21,164 bases of DNA, from contig CAYUBS010000042.1 of the NCBI GenBank assembly GCA_964443145.1, forward strand, positions 1-21,164, in the 5' to 3' direction. Source of the DNA: JAHEFT01 sp964443145 (GTDB taxonomy: Bacteria > Pseudomonadota > Gammaproteobacteria > Xanthomonadales > SZUA-36). Position numbers and translations under genes: made by a program. This document shows positions 1 to 7,515 of the stretch, piece by piece. Numbering within the stretch: the first letter of the stretch is position 1; every line of letters starts with the position of its first letter. The notes beneath the pieces are model-generated. The model had not been told where the DNA came from and ran no database searches. It saw only the letters and a program-made list of their open reading frames with translations.

Positions 1-130
1 TCCGCATTCCTTTCGAAACTGTCTTGAAATAGTCCTTCAAAAGCCCAAAACTTATAGATTAGGTTTAGTTGAAACGACTTGGGCAATCCGTGTCGTTTAT
101 TTCATTTAATTACTTAATGAGGATGTTCAG
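1..130 (+). other. Upstream region and ribosome binding site of fbaA
   Basis: This AT-rich stretch holds no gene. A Shine-Dalgarno match TGAGGA at 118-123 lies 7 bases before the ATG at 131 and fixes the aldolase start. TTGAAA hexamers occur at 24-29 and 69-74, but neither has a good -10 box at 16-18 bases, so no promoter is called with confidence. A promoter is still likely here because no other gene precedes fbaA in the window. Confidence 0.5.
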
Positions 131-1210
131 ATGTCTGAAAATACACTCAAGCCGGGAGTTGTCACTGGCGAAGGCTATAAAATACTGGTCAAAGCAGCGA
201 AAGACGGCGGTTATGCACTTCCCGCGGTAAATGTCGTTGGCACCAACAGCCTGAATGCGGTCATGGAGGCTGCAGCAAAGGCCAACTCAGACATCATCAT
301 CCAGCTGTCCAACAGCGGTGGCGCATTTTATGCCGGTGCCGGGTTGGAAGACGGATTCAAAGCCAAGGTTTTGGGTTCGGTCGCGGCCGCTCAGCATGCT
401 CACCTGCTGGCTGAGCACTACGGTATCTGTGTTGTTATGCATACGGATCACGCCAACAAAGCGTTGATCCCCTGGATCGAAGCCCTGCTCGACGAAGGCG
501 AAAAGTACTACGAGCAGCACGGCAAGCCGCTGTACAGCTCTCACATGCTCGACCTGTCTGCCGACCCGATTGATTTCAATCTTAGTGAATGTGCCCGTAT
601 CCTGGAGCGGATGGCGAAAATCGACATGTCGCTGGAAATTGAGCTGGGCGTGACCGGCGGTGAGGAAGACGGCATTGGCAGCGAGTTCGACGAAGCGGCT
701 GATAATTCCAAACTGTACACGCAACCGGAAGACGTACTGCGCGCCTATGACCTGCTTAACCCGATCGGACACTTCTCGGTAGCGGCCTCATTTGGCAATG
801 TGCATGGTGTGTACAAGCCTGGCAACGTGCAGCTGCGTCCCGAAATCCTGAAAAACTCCCAGACCCTGGTCCAGGATACCCACGGAACAGACGGAAATCC
901 GTTGAACCTGGTATTCCACGGCGGTTCGGGTTCCGAAAAGGCCAAGATTACCGAAGCGGTTGGTTACGGTGTGTTCAAGATGAACATCGACACCGACACC
1001 CAGTTTGCGTTCTCTGCACCGGTTGGCGAATTCGTCAATGAGAACTCGAAAGCCTTCCTGTACCAGGTTGACCCGGAAGACGGCACGCCCTTCAAAAAGT
1101 TCTATGATCCGCGCAAATATCTGCGGGCTGGAGAACTGGGCGTGGTGGAGCGTTTGCTGGAAGCCTGCGATGATCTGGGATCAAAAGGCCGGTCGATAGC
1201 ATCCGCTTAA
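131..1210 (+). CDS. fbaA: Fructose-bisphosphate aldolase, class IIA (zinc-dependent)
   Basis: This cytosolic enzyme reversibly cleaves fructose 1,6-bisphosphate to dihydroxyacetone phosphate and glyceraldehyde 3-phosphate in glycolysis and gluconeogenesis. The 359-residue length equals that of E. coli FbaA, and the sequence is recognisably similar along its whole length. Expected residues are visible: HTDH at 104-107, supplying the catalytic Asp106 and zinc ligand His107; the glutamate-rich LEIELG segment at 168-173; TGGEEDG at 175-181; zinc ligand His225 in FGNVHGVYKPG; and His263 in VFHGGSGS, followed by KMNIDTDT at 283-290 in the phosphate-binding region. The start follows a good Shine-Dalgarno (118-123). 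The gene stands alone: a strong terminator follows, and the next gene belongs to another pathway. In many gammaproteobacteria fba follows pgk and pyk; the window begins too late to see this. Identification is secure. Confidence 0.97.
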   Translation: MSENTLKPGVVTGEGYKILVKAAKDGGYALPAVNVVGTNSLNAVMEAAAKANSDIIIQLSNSGGAFYAGAGLEDGFKAKVLGSVAAAQHAHLLAEHYGICVVMHTDHANKALIPWIEALLDEGEKYYEQHGKPLYSSHMLDLSADPIDFNLSECARILERMAKIDMSLEIELGVTGGEEDGIGSEFDEAADNSKLYTQPEDVLRAYDLLNPIGHFSVAASFGNVHGVYKPGNVQLRPEILKNSQTLVQDTHGTDGNPLNLVFHGGSGSEKAKITEAVGYGVFKMNIDTDTQFAFSAPVGEFVNENSKAFLYQVDPEDGTPFKKFYDPRKYLRAGELGVVERLLEACDDLGSKGRSIASA

Positions 1211-1229
1211 TCGGCTAAACGGTAAGCAA

Positions 1230-1260
1230 GGGCCAGGCACGAAAGCCTGGCCCTTTTTTT
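1230..1260 (+). terminator. Rho-independent terminator after fbaA
   Basis: A perfect 9-bp GC-rich stem (GGGCCAGGC at 1230-1238 with GCCTGGCCC at 1245-1253) closes a 6-base loop and is followed at once by seven T residues (1254-1260). It sits 20 bases after the fbaA stop and only 15 bases before the next start codon, so the methionine genes should have their own promoter or depend on read-through. Confidence 0.95.
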
Positions 1261-1275
1261 CTGTACACTTGGCTC

Positions 1276-2343
1276 ATGCCCCTGGTTCAACATTCAGATC
1301 TGCCTGCTTTTTCCCGGCTGCGTGAACGCGGCCACGAGGTGCTGTCGCTGGACCGTGCCTTGCACCAGGACATTCGTGAACTGCACGTTGGGTTTCTGAA
1401 CATGATGCCGGACGCCGCGCTGGAAGCGACCGAACGGCAGTTCATTGGCCTGGTGGGTGGCTGCAACCGCATCGCACAGTTTTTCGTCTATCCGTTTTCC
1501 CTGCCGGGCCTGCCGCGGGGCGAGGCCACGCTGGAGTACATCGACCGCTATTACAGCACCTTCGAGGACCTCCAGGAAACCGGGCTGGACGCCTTGATCA
1601 TCACCGGTGCCAACGTCGCCAGTCCCTTACTCGAGGCTGAGCCCTTCTGGGACCCGCTGATGGAGGTTATCGGTTGGGCCCAGCAAAACGTGGCATCAAC
1701 CCTGTGTTCCTGCCTGGCTACCCATGCAGTGCTCAAGCATTTCCACGGCATTGAGCGGCAACCGCTGCCGGCGAAGCGCTGGGGTGTTTACAGCCATCGG
1801 ATTGCAGGGTCAGGCCATCCCCTGCTGCGGGAGATCAATACCCGTTTTAACGTTCCGCATTCCCGCTATAACGATATCTCCAGGGAGCAACTGGAACAGG
1901 CTCAATTGAGTGTGCTGGTGGAAGGTGAGGAGGGCGGCGTGCACATGGCCGTCAGTCCGGACCAGTTTCGGACCGTCTATTTCCAGGGCCATCCGGAATA
2001 CGACACCAATAGTTTACTGAAAGAATACCGGCGCGAAGTGTTGCGCTTTCTGAACGGTGAATTACACCATCCGCCGGCCTTTCCCGAATATTATTTTTCT
2101 GATGAGGCAGCAGGGATTGCAGCACGCTTCGTGAACGACTCCGAGCAGGCTTTGCGGACGGATAGGCCCCTGCCTGATTATCTCGAATCGGAGATCGCGC
2201 CTCACCTGGACAACACATGGGGCGATACCGCCAAGGCCATCATCGCCAACTGGCTTGGATTGGTTTATCAGCTGACTAACCTCGACCGGCGCAAACAGTA
2301 CATGGAAGGCGTTAATCCCGATAATCCGCTCAACCTGAAGTAG
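1276..2343 (+). CDS. metA: Homoserine O-acyltransferase, MetA (HTS) family
   Basis: The enzyme transfers an acyl group (succinyl or acetyl) from CoA to homoserine, the first committed step of methionine synthesis. The family (PF04204, glutamine-amidotransferase-like fold) is clear from alignment by eye with E. coli MetA. Catalytic Cys146 lies in STLCSC (E. coli Cys142), and His239 and Glu241 in GHPEYD (E. coli His235 and Glu237). Other conserved pieces are NMMPD (42-46), LIITGA (107-112) and PHSRY (194-198). At 355 residues it is longer than the roughly 309 of E. coli, with extra sequence mostly at both ends. The position equivalent to E. coli residue 111, reported to separate succinyl-CoA from acetyl-CoA users, is Ala115, neither the Gly nor the Glu usually discussed. 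The acyl donor is therefore open. No Shine-Dalgarno precedes the ATG, which is the only plausible start. metY follows 10 bases downstream. Confidence 0.9.
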   Translation: MPLVQHSDLPAFSRLRERGHEVLSLDRALHQDIRELHVGFLNMMPDAALEATERQFIGLVGGCNRIAQFFVYPFSLPGLPRGEATLEYIDRYYSTFEDLQETGLDALIITGANVASPLLEAEPFWDPLMEVIGWAQQNVASTLCSCLATHAVLKHFHGIERQPLPAKRWGVYSHRIAGSGHPLLREINTRFNVPHSRYNDISREQLEQAQLSVLVEGEEGGVHMAVSPDQFRTVYFQGHPEYDTNSLLKEYRREVLRFLNGELHHPPAFPEYYFSDEAAGIAARFVNDSEQALRTDRPLPDYLESEIAPHLDNTWGDTAKAIIANWLGLVYQLTNLDRRKQYMEGVNPDNPLNLK

Positions 2344-2353
2344 AGGACACCCT

Positions 2354-3628
2354 ATGAAAGACCAAACTCTGGCTATCCATGCCGGATTCAAGTCCGATCC
2401 CGAAACCAAGTCTGTTGCTGTGCCGATTTACCAGACAGTCGCCTACGAATTCGACGATGCTCAGCATGGTGCAGATCTGTTTAACCTTGTGGTTCCCGGC
2501 AACATCTACACTCGCATCATGAACCCGACCACGGCGGTGCTGGAACAACGCTGTGCCGAGCTGGAGGGCGGTATCGCCGGGCTCTGCCTGAGCGCGGGCA
2601 GTGCGGCGATCAACTACGCGATCCTGAATATTGCCGAGCAGGGCAACAACATCGTAACGATGCCCATGTTGTACGGCGGCACCTACACGTTGTTCAAGCA
2701 CATGCTGCCGAAACTCGGGATCGAAGTGCGTTTTGCGGCCGATGACAGTGTCGAGGCCATGCGCGGCCTGATTGACGACAAGACCACGGCGGTGTTCTGT
2801 GAATCCATCGGTAATCCGGCCGGTAACATCGTCGACCTGGAAGCATTGGCCGACATGGCCCATGAGCACAGCGTGCCACTGATCGTTGATAACACGGTGG
2901 CCACGCCCGCCCTGATCAAGCCGATCAGTTGGGGCGCAGACATTGTGATCGAGTCCTTGACCAAGTACATGGGTGGGCACGGCAATTCATTGGGTGGTGT
3001 CATCGTGGATGGTGGTGAATTTCCCTGGGCGGATTACCCGGAAAAATTTCACATGCTGAATGAGCCGGAGGATTCGTATCACGGGGTGGTATATACCGAG
3101 GCACTCGGTGCCGCTGCCTACATCGGGCGTGCCCGCACAGTGCCCCTTCGTAATACAGGGGCCGCGCTGAGCCCGATGAATGCCTTCCTGATTCTGCAGG
3201 GTATACAGACTTTACCGCTGCGTATGGAAAGGCACTGTGATAATGCGATCGCCGTGGCCAAATACCTGCAGAACCATCCAGGGGTGGCCTGGGTAAATTA
3301 CGCCGGCCTGCCCGACTCTCCGTACTACGGCCTCGCGCAGAAATACACCAACGGGCGGCCGTCCGCTTTGCTGACCTTCGGAATCAAGGGTGGGTACGAC
3401 GCCGGGGTCAAGTTCTACGATGCTTTACAGATGTTTCTGCGCCTGGTGAATATCGGCGACGTAAAGTCACTGGCGGCACACCCCGCTTCGACTACCCACC
3501 GGCAGCTTTCCGGTGAGGAGCTGACTTCTGCCGGTGTTACGCCTGACATGATCCGCCTGTGTATTGGTATCGAGGACATCGAAGACATCATTGCAGACCT
3601 GGACCAGGCTCTGAATGCAGCCAGGTAA
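2354..3628 (+). CDS. metY: O-acylhomoserine sulfhydrylase (O-acetylhomoserine aminocarboxypropyltransferase)
   Basis: This PLP enzyme of the Cys/Met metabolism family replaces the acyl group of O-acetylhomoserine (or O-succinylhomoserine) with sulfide to give homocysteine. The 424-residue length and motifs fit MetY better than the shorter cystathionine gamma-synthases of about 380-390 residues. Visible elements are YTRIMNPT (52-59), the phosphate-binding SAGSAA segment (80-85), YGGTYTLF (107-114), the cofactor aspartate Asp179 in IVDNT and the Schiff-base Lys204 in SLTKYMGGHG. The C-terminal half has LVNIGDVKSLAAHPASTTH, typical of the family. AGAGGA at 2342-2347 overlaps the metA stop and lies 6 bases before the ATG, so the two genes are probably co-transcribed. 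The pairing with a HTS-family acyltransferase indicates direct sulfhydrylation. Substrate choice (acetyl or succinyl) is not settled by sequence. Confidence 0.93.
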   Translation: MKDQTLAIHAGFKSDPETKSVAVPIYQTVAYEFDDAQHGADLFNLVVPGNIYTRIMNPTTAVLEQRCAELEGGIAGLCLSAGSAAINYAILNIAEQGNNIVTMPMLYGGTYTLFKHMLPKLGIEVRFAADDSVEAMRGLIDDKTTAVFCESIGNPAGNIVDLEALADMAHEHSVPLIVDNTVATPALIKPISWGADIVIESLTKYMGGHGNSLGGVIVDGGEFPWADYPEKFHMLNEPEDSYHGVVYTEALGAAAYIGRARTVPLRNTGAALSPMNAFLILQGIQTLPLRMERHCDNAIAVAKYLQNHPGVAWVNYAGLPDSPYYGLAQKYTNGRPSALLTFGIKGGYDAGVKFYDALQMFLRLVNIGDVKSLAAHPASTTHRQLSGEELTSAGVTPDMIRLCIGIEDIEDIIADLDQALNAAR

Positions 3629-4232
3629 ACTTTTTTTCTATTTCAACGGCTTCAATTCGGCCATCCGCGACGATTATTCGGGAAGCCCGAAAATCGTTGC
3701 GGTGGCTGATTTTGCACAGAGCCGGGGATACCAGTTTGTCCCGGTGTCGATCTGTTACCGGGAGGCCGGCAAGCACAGCCTGGATATCCTGGCTCGGGTC
3801 GGAGACGAGGCGGATGAAGTCATTTTCTGTGGTTCGTCAATGGGTGGCTGGTTCGCACGTATCATGCAGCTGCTTCTGGAACAGCAACGCCCCGCGATCA
3901 GAACAGCCTCGATTGCATTCAATCCGGCATACCACCTGAGCATGTACGGCCACCTGTTAATCGGGCCGCAGCTCAACTACGTTACGCAGGAACAGTACGA
4001 ATGGACCATGGAGCATAGTGACGGTCTGCGGGCGCTGGAAAAGAGTGTGCAATTCGGGGCGCCGTCCCCATTCTTCGTTTACGTAGATGAGGGCGATGAG
4101 GTTATTGGCTGGGAACGCAGTGCGGCCAGGCACTCCTCTATTTCACGGTTCATCTCGTATAAGGGGGGTTGCCACAGTTTTGATCACTACCTTGAAGCGT
4201 TGGAGGATTTCGAAAGCGTATTCACCAAGTGA
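3615..4232 (+). CDS. Small alpha/beta-hydrolase, YqiA/YcfP-like esterase family
   Basis: This 205-residue single-domain protein resembles the UPF0227/YqiA group of small serine esterases. A likely catalytic triad can be read: nucleophile Ser75 in GSSMGGW (73-79, fits GxSxG), an acid at Asp158 or Asp161 in VDEGDEV, and His187 in GGCHSFDH. The N-terminal FFYFNGFNS (7-15) corresponds to the strand and oxyanion-loop segment usually written HGF in this group, here with Asn in place of His. No signal peptide or membrane segment is seen, so it should be cytosolic. The ATG overlaps the last 14 bases of metY, which suggests translational coupling, but a role in methionine metabolism is not known. The substrate cannot be predicted. 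There is no clear Shine-Dalgarno, and the next Met is at residue 76, inside the nucleophile motif, so this start is the only reasonable ATG. Confidence 0.8.
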   Translation: MQPGKLFFYFNGFNSAIRDDYSGSPKIVAVADFAQSRGYQFVPVSICYREAGKHSLDILARVGDEADEVIFCGSSMGGWFARIMQLLLEQQRPAIRTASIAFNPAYHLSMYGHLLIGPQLNYVTQEQYEWTMEHSDGLRALEKSVQFGAPSPFFVYVDEGDEVIGWERSAARHSSISRFISYKGGCHSFDHYLEALEDFESVFTK

Positions 4233-4288
4233 CAGTCAAAGGACAACTTGATAGGATAACTGCCCCTTGAATCACAAAGTACAGAGCT

Positions 4289-4879
4289 ATGGCCATGTTT
4301 GACAAGCACAAAACCGGTAAGCAAAACCCACCTGAAGTACACGAACCCAAAGTCAGCCAACCAGCCCCGACGATGAGTACGCCGGCGCCTGTTTCCCGCG
4401 CTGCGATCGCGATGATCGGGCAGGGCATCAGCGTTGCCGGTGACGTCAAAGCAGACTCCAGCCTGAAAGTTGAGGGCCGGATCGAAGGGCGTTCCGTGCA
4501 GTGCGCGGATGAAGTTGATATTGCCGAAAGCGGGCAGGTGACTGCCAACATCATGGCGAAGGTAGTGAAAGTTTCCGGAACGGTCTTAGGTGACATCGGT
4601 GGTACCGAGAAAGTCCTGATTTCGCGGACCGGCCGGGTGCAGGGCAACATTATTGCGCCCCGCGTACAACTTGAAGACGGTGCGCTGTTCCGCGGCAGCA
4701 TCGACATGAACCCTGCTGAATCTGCTGCTGCCGGTAAACCTGCAGCCGTGAAGCCTGCTGCGGGTAAAGCAGCACCTGCTGATAAAAACCAGCGGCCTGC
4801 TACGTCTGCGCCATCGCAGAACAAACCAGCTGCGCAGTCGGGCAGTAAAGAGCCTGGTCTCAACCTGAAGAGCGGCTAG
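4289..4879 (+). CDS. Bactofilin (polymer-forming cytoskeletal protein)
   Basis: Bactofilins self-assemble without nucleotide into filaments that scaffold cell-wall or envelope enzymes. The core (about residues 39-140) shows the family's right-handed beta-helix pattern of short Gly and hydrophobic repeats: IGQGISVAGDV, LKVEGRIEG, VDIAESGQVTANIMAK, VKVSGTVLGDI, VLISRTGRVQGNI and VQLEDGALFRGSIDM. A charged, proline-containing N-terminal tail (1-38) and a disordered Ala/Pro/Lys tail (141-196) flank it, as is common in the family (PF04519). There is no transmembrane segment; membrane association, if any, would use the N-terminus. A second ATG lies two codons on (4295). The ribosome binding site is weak (AGAG at 4283-4286). 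It is 56 bases after the hydrolase gene and 58 before the methyltransferase-like gene, all on one strand. No peptidoglycan hydrolase, the common partner, is next to it. Confidence 0.92.
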   Translation: MAMFDKHKTGKQNPPEVHEPKVSQPAPTMSTPAPVSRAAIAMIGQGISVAGDVKADSSLKVEGRIEGRSVQCADEVDIAESGQVTANIMAKVVKVSGTVLGDIGGTEKVLISRTGRVQGNIIAPRVQLEDGALFRGSIDMNPAESAAAGKPAAVKPAAGKAAPADKNQRPATSAPSQNKPAAQSGSKEPGLNLKSG

Positions 4880-4937
4880 AGACCCTGAATTCGAAGTCGT
4901 CCCGGGCGGACGGAAAAAGTGAAGCGAAACACATTCG

Positions 4938-5573
4938 ATGAGTTCCGTTGCCAGAAAAATCGAGTCCGGGGACGATGTGCCCCGGACAGGACCCCTCAAG
5001 TCCCGTCAGCCGAGTAAGCTGTTCCCGTCATTATTCCGGGCGGTGGATGCGGATCATCGGCTGACGGTTCTGGAAATCGGCCCGGCGCTGCCCGAAACGG
5101 TCGACTTTTTTTCCCAATACAAGTGCCGTCTCCATTTCGTTGACCTGATGCACGAACCCTTCGTTCGCGATCAGCAAGCGAAGCTCTCAGAAAAAGAATT
5201 ACGGCACGCGTTCGAGGAGCAATTTCGGTTTGCAGCCGACACGCGTATCGACATATGCATGTTCTGGGATTTTCTCTCTTACCTTGATGATTCTGCGCTG
5301 CGGGCCTTTAACTCGGCACTCCGCCCATGGACGCACCCGGGAACAAGGGCGCATGGCTTCGGCATGCACCACCTGGCTATACGCATGGAAAACATCCATT
5401 ACGGGGTGATTGACCAGAGCACACTCAGCACCCGCGAGCGCCGTTCCACTCTCTTGCAGTCCTATCCACATTCGCAGATCGAGATGCACGAAATGATGAA
5501 TTGCTTTGATTTTGAGCGCGGCCTGTTGTTACCCGAGGGTAAGCTTGAAATGCTGCTCAAGATGAGGGCATGA
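4938..5573 (+). CDS. Methyltransferase-like protein of unknown function
   Basis: This 211-residue protein is not recognised as a named family. It has features of a class I SAM-dependent methyltransferase core: VLEIGPALPETVDFF (44-58) resembles motif I, with EIG where the classic form is ExGxG; HFVDL (66-70) resembles the acidic end of strand 2; and DICMFWDFLSYLDDSALRAF (105-124) resembles the motif IV region and following helix. The glycine loop is incomplete (GPALPE), so SAM binding may be lost or altered. The segment after WTHPG (131-135) is rich in His and Met. No signal peptide or membrane helix is seen. Its stop codon overlaps the start of the export adaptor (ATGA), so it is probably translated with that operon rather than with the bactofilin alone. 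No strong Shine-Dalgarno precedes the start. A non-catalytic relative of methyltransferases is equally possible. Confidence 0.6.
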   Translation: MSSVARKIESGDDVPRTGPLKSRQPSKLFPSLFRAVDADHRLTVLEIGPALPETVDFFSQYKCRLHFVDLMHEPFVRDQQAKLSEKELRHAFEEQFRFAADTRIDICMFWDFLSYLDDSALRAFNSALRPWTHPGTRAHGFGMHHLAIRMENIHYGVIDQSTLSTRERRSTLLQSYPHSQIEMHEMMNCFDFERGLLLPEGKLEMLLKMRA

Positions 5574-6808
5574 GCGGCCGGAATATGGAAAAATCCAGCC
5601 TGGATCAGCTCCGCATCGAGCGCAAACCTGAAAAAAAGTCTTCTTCTAATGGCAGGTATTTTTTACTGGCCGCTTTTTTACTGATACTAGCGGCGGCTGC
5701 CGGTTATTTTTACGGGTTCAGGCCTGCCGCTGCAGCGGAAGTCCAGACAGCCGCGGCTATCAAGGTGTCCAGCCAGGCCATGGCCACGGTGCTGAATGCC
5801 TCCGGCTATGTAACAGCGCGCCGGCAGGCTACTGTTTCGTCCAAGTTTACCGGCAAGGTCACCGAGGTCCTGATCGAGGAAGGCATGCTGGTTGAAGAAG
5901 ACCAGATTCTGGCCCGCCTGGACGATGCAAATATCAGGGCCAGCTACGAATTGGCGGCCGCACAGCTGGTTTCTTCCCAACGCAGTCTGAAAGAAACTGA
6001 AACCCTGCTGACCGAGGCACACCGGAATCTCGAACGGACCACGCAGTTGGTGGAACGGGACCTGGCCAGTGAGGTTGAAATGGACCGCGTCCGCGCCCTG
6101 TCCGGCTCGCTGGACGCCCAGATGGATCGGAAACGTGCAGATATCGAGGTCGCCGCGCGACAGCTCGATATTTACAGCCAGCGAATCGAAGACACGATCA
6201 TCAGGGCGCCTTTCGCCGGGGTTATCGTGGCCAAGAATGCACAGCCGGGGGAAATGATCTCACCGGTGTCAGCGGGTGGCGGTTTTACACGGACGGGTAT
6301 CGGCACCATCGTCGACATGTCGTCGCTGGAAATCGAAATCGACGTCAACGAGGCCTATATCAACCGGGTTAAACCGGATCAGGATGTGGTTGCCACGCTG
6401 GATGCTTACCCCAACTGGAAAATTCCCTGCCATGTCATCGCCATTATCCCGACGGCGGATCGCCAGCGGGCTACGGTAGAAGTGCGGGTGGGATTTGAAG
6501 AACTCGACCCGCGTATCCTCCCCGATATGGGCGTAAAGGTCGGGTTCCAGGAAGTGGAAAATGATGACAGCGAAGCAAAGCCGGTTTCCGGCGTGCAGGT
6601 GCCGGGCAGCGCTATCCGCAATGCGGATGGGCAGGACTACGTGCTGGTCGTTGCTGACAACCGGGTCGAGCGCCGTGCCGTCGCCGTTGGGGACTCCCGC
6701 GGAAAAGCTATACTGATTGCCAGTGGCTTATCGGCAGGTGAACTCGTAGTGATTTCGGGTCCGCCGGAATTGACCGATGGAGACGCGGTCCGGGAGAAAA
6801 AAGAATGA
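5570..6808 (+). CDS. ABC exporter periplasmic adaptor, HlyD/MacA-like
   Basis: This inner-membrane-anchored adaptor should link an ABC transporter to a periplasmic substrate or to an outer-membrane channel. One transmembrane helix lies at about 30-49 after a charged cytosolic N-terminus. Half of a lipoyl domain follows (about 75-118, with GMLVEEDQILARLDD), then a long alpha-helical hairpin (about 120-208), the second lipoyl half (IRAPFAGVIVAKNAQPGEMI, 211-230), a beta-barrel domain and a membrane-proximal domain to residue 412. The length is near MacA (about 370) and DevB-type adaptors. It overlaps the preceding gene by 4 bases and the ATPase gene by 4 bases, so all are likely translated together. 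An alternative ATG lies at 5585; neither start has a well-spaced ribosome binding site. The substrate is unknown. No outer-membrane factor is encoded next to this operon, so it may borrow a TolC-like protein or not need one. Confidence 0.88.
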   Translation: MSGRNMEKSSLDQLRIERKPEKKSSSNGRYFLLAAFLLILAAAAGYFYGFRPAAAAEVQTAAAIKVSSQAMATVLNASGYVTARRQATVSSKFTGKVTEVLIEEGMLVEEDQILARLDDANIRASYELAAAQLVSSQRSLKETETLLTEAHRNLERTTQLVERDLASEVEMDRVRALSGSLDAQMDRKRADIEVAARQLDIYSQRIEDTIIRAPFAGVIVAKNAQPGEMISPVSAGGGFTRTGIGTIVDMSSLEIEIDVNEAYINRVKPDQDVVATLDAYPNWKIPCHVIAIIPTADRQRATVEVRVGFEELDPRILPDMGVKVGFQEVENDDSEAKPVSGVQVPGSAIRNADGQDYVLVVADNRVERRAVAVGDSRGKAILIASGLSAGELVVISGPPELTDGDAVREKKE

Positions 6809-7503
6809 CAATGCACGAGAATGAAATTGTCAAAATTCACAATGTGGACAAGATTTTCAAACGTGGTTCTGAAGAGATTCACGTTTTGGGCGGCCTTGAC
6901 CTGCTAATCCCTGAAGGCGAATTCCTGGCGCTGATGGGTCCATCTGGATCCGGTAAGTCGACCCTGCTCAACCTGATCGGCGGACTCGACCGGCCCAGCC
7001 AGGGCACCGTGGAAATCGGCGGTGAACGCATTGATGAATTGTCCAATCGCAAATTGGCGGCCTGGCGTGCGCGCCACATTGGGCTGGTGTTCCAGTTCTA
7101 CAACCTGATGCCGGTGCTGAACGCACAGAAAAACGTGGAGTTGCCCCTGCTGCTAACGCATCTGTCGCGTTCCGAGCGAAAAAAGCGCGCGGCCATTGCA
7201 TTGGACATTGTTGGTTTGTCTGATCGCAACAAGCATTACCCGCGCACACTGTCGGGCGGTGAGCAGCAAAGGGTCGGCATAGCCCGGGCCATCGTGACGG
7301 ACCCGACTATCCTGTTATGCGATGAGCCCACCGGTGATCTCGATCGTAAGTCCGGCGATGAAATTCTTGACCTGTTGCAGGCACTTAACCGGGACCAGGG
7401 CAAGACCATCGTAATGGTTACCCATGATATCCATGCGGCGGCGCGCGCTTCACGCACCCTTTACCTGAACAAGGGGCAGTTGTCGACGGAACCCGAGGAT
7501 TAA
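6805..7503 (+). CDS. ABC transporter ATPase, MacB/LolD type
   Basis: This is the nucleotide-binding subunit that would power the export system. At 232 residues it is a stand-alone ATPase of LolD/FtsE size, not fused to a permease as in MacB. All motifs are intact: Walker A GPSGSGKST (45-53), Q-loop Gln97 in VFQFYNLMP, signature LSGGEQQ (149-155), Walker B ILLCDEP (169-175), D-loop GDLD (177-180) and switch His207. The stretch FQFYNLMPVLNAQKNVELPLLL is typical of the MacB/LolD family (the FNLxPxLTAxENV region). Its ATG overlaps the adaptor stop (ATGA), with a purine-rich GGGAGAAAAAAG just upstream; a second ATG two codons later is possible. The first permease follows 12 bases after its stop. 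The role as energiser of the two following FtsX-type permeases is inferred from gene order. Confidence 0.95.
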   Translation: MTMHENEIVKIHNVDKIFKRGSEEIHVLGGLDLLIPEGEFLALMGPSGSGKSTLLNLIGGLDRPSQGTVEIGGERIDELSNRKLAAWRARHIGLVFQFYNLMPVLNAQKNVELPLLLTHLSRSERKKRAAIALDIVGLSDRNKHYPRTLSGGEQQRVGIARAIVTDPTILLCDEPTGDLDRKSGDEILDLLQALNRDQGKTIVMVTHDIHAAARASRTLYLNKGQLSTEPED

Positions 7504-7515
7504 GGGGCCGATGGC

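Noticed and set aside
2330..2980. Long antisense open frame opposite metY
   Set aside because: It lies wholly opposite a clear coding gene and its translation has no recognisable features; it is explained by GC-rich codon bias. The same applies to antisense frames at 287-772, 4222-4863, 8212-8688, 12659-13477 and 14330-14878.
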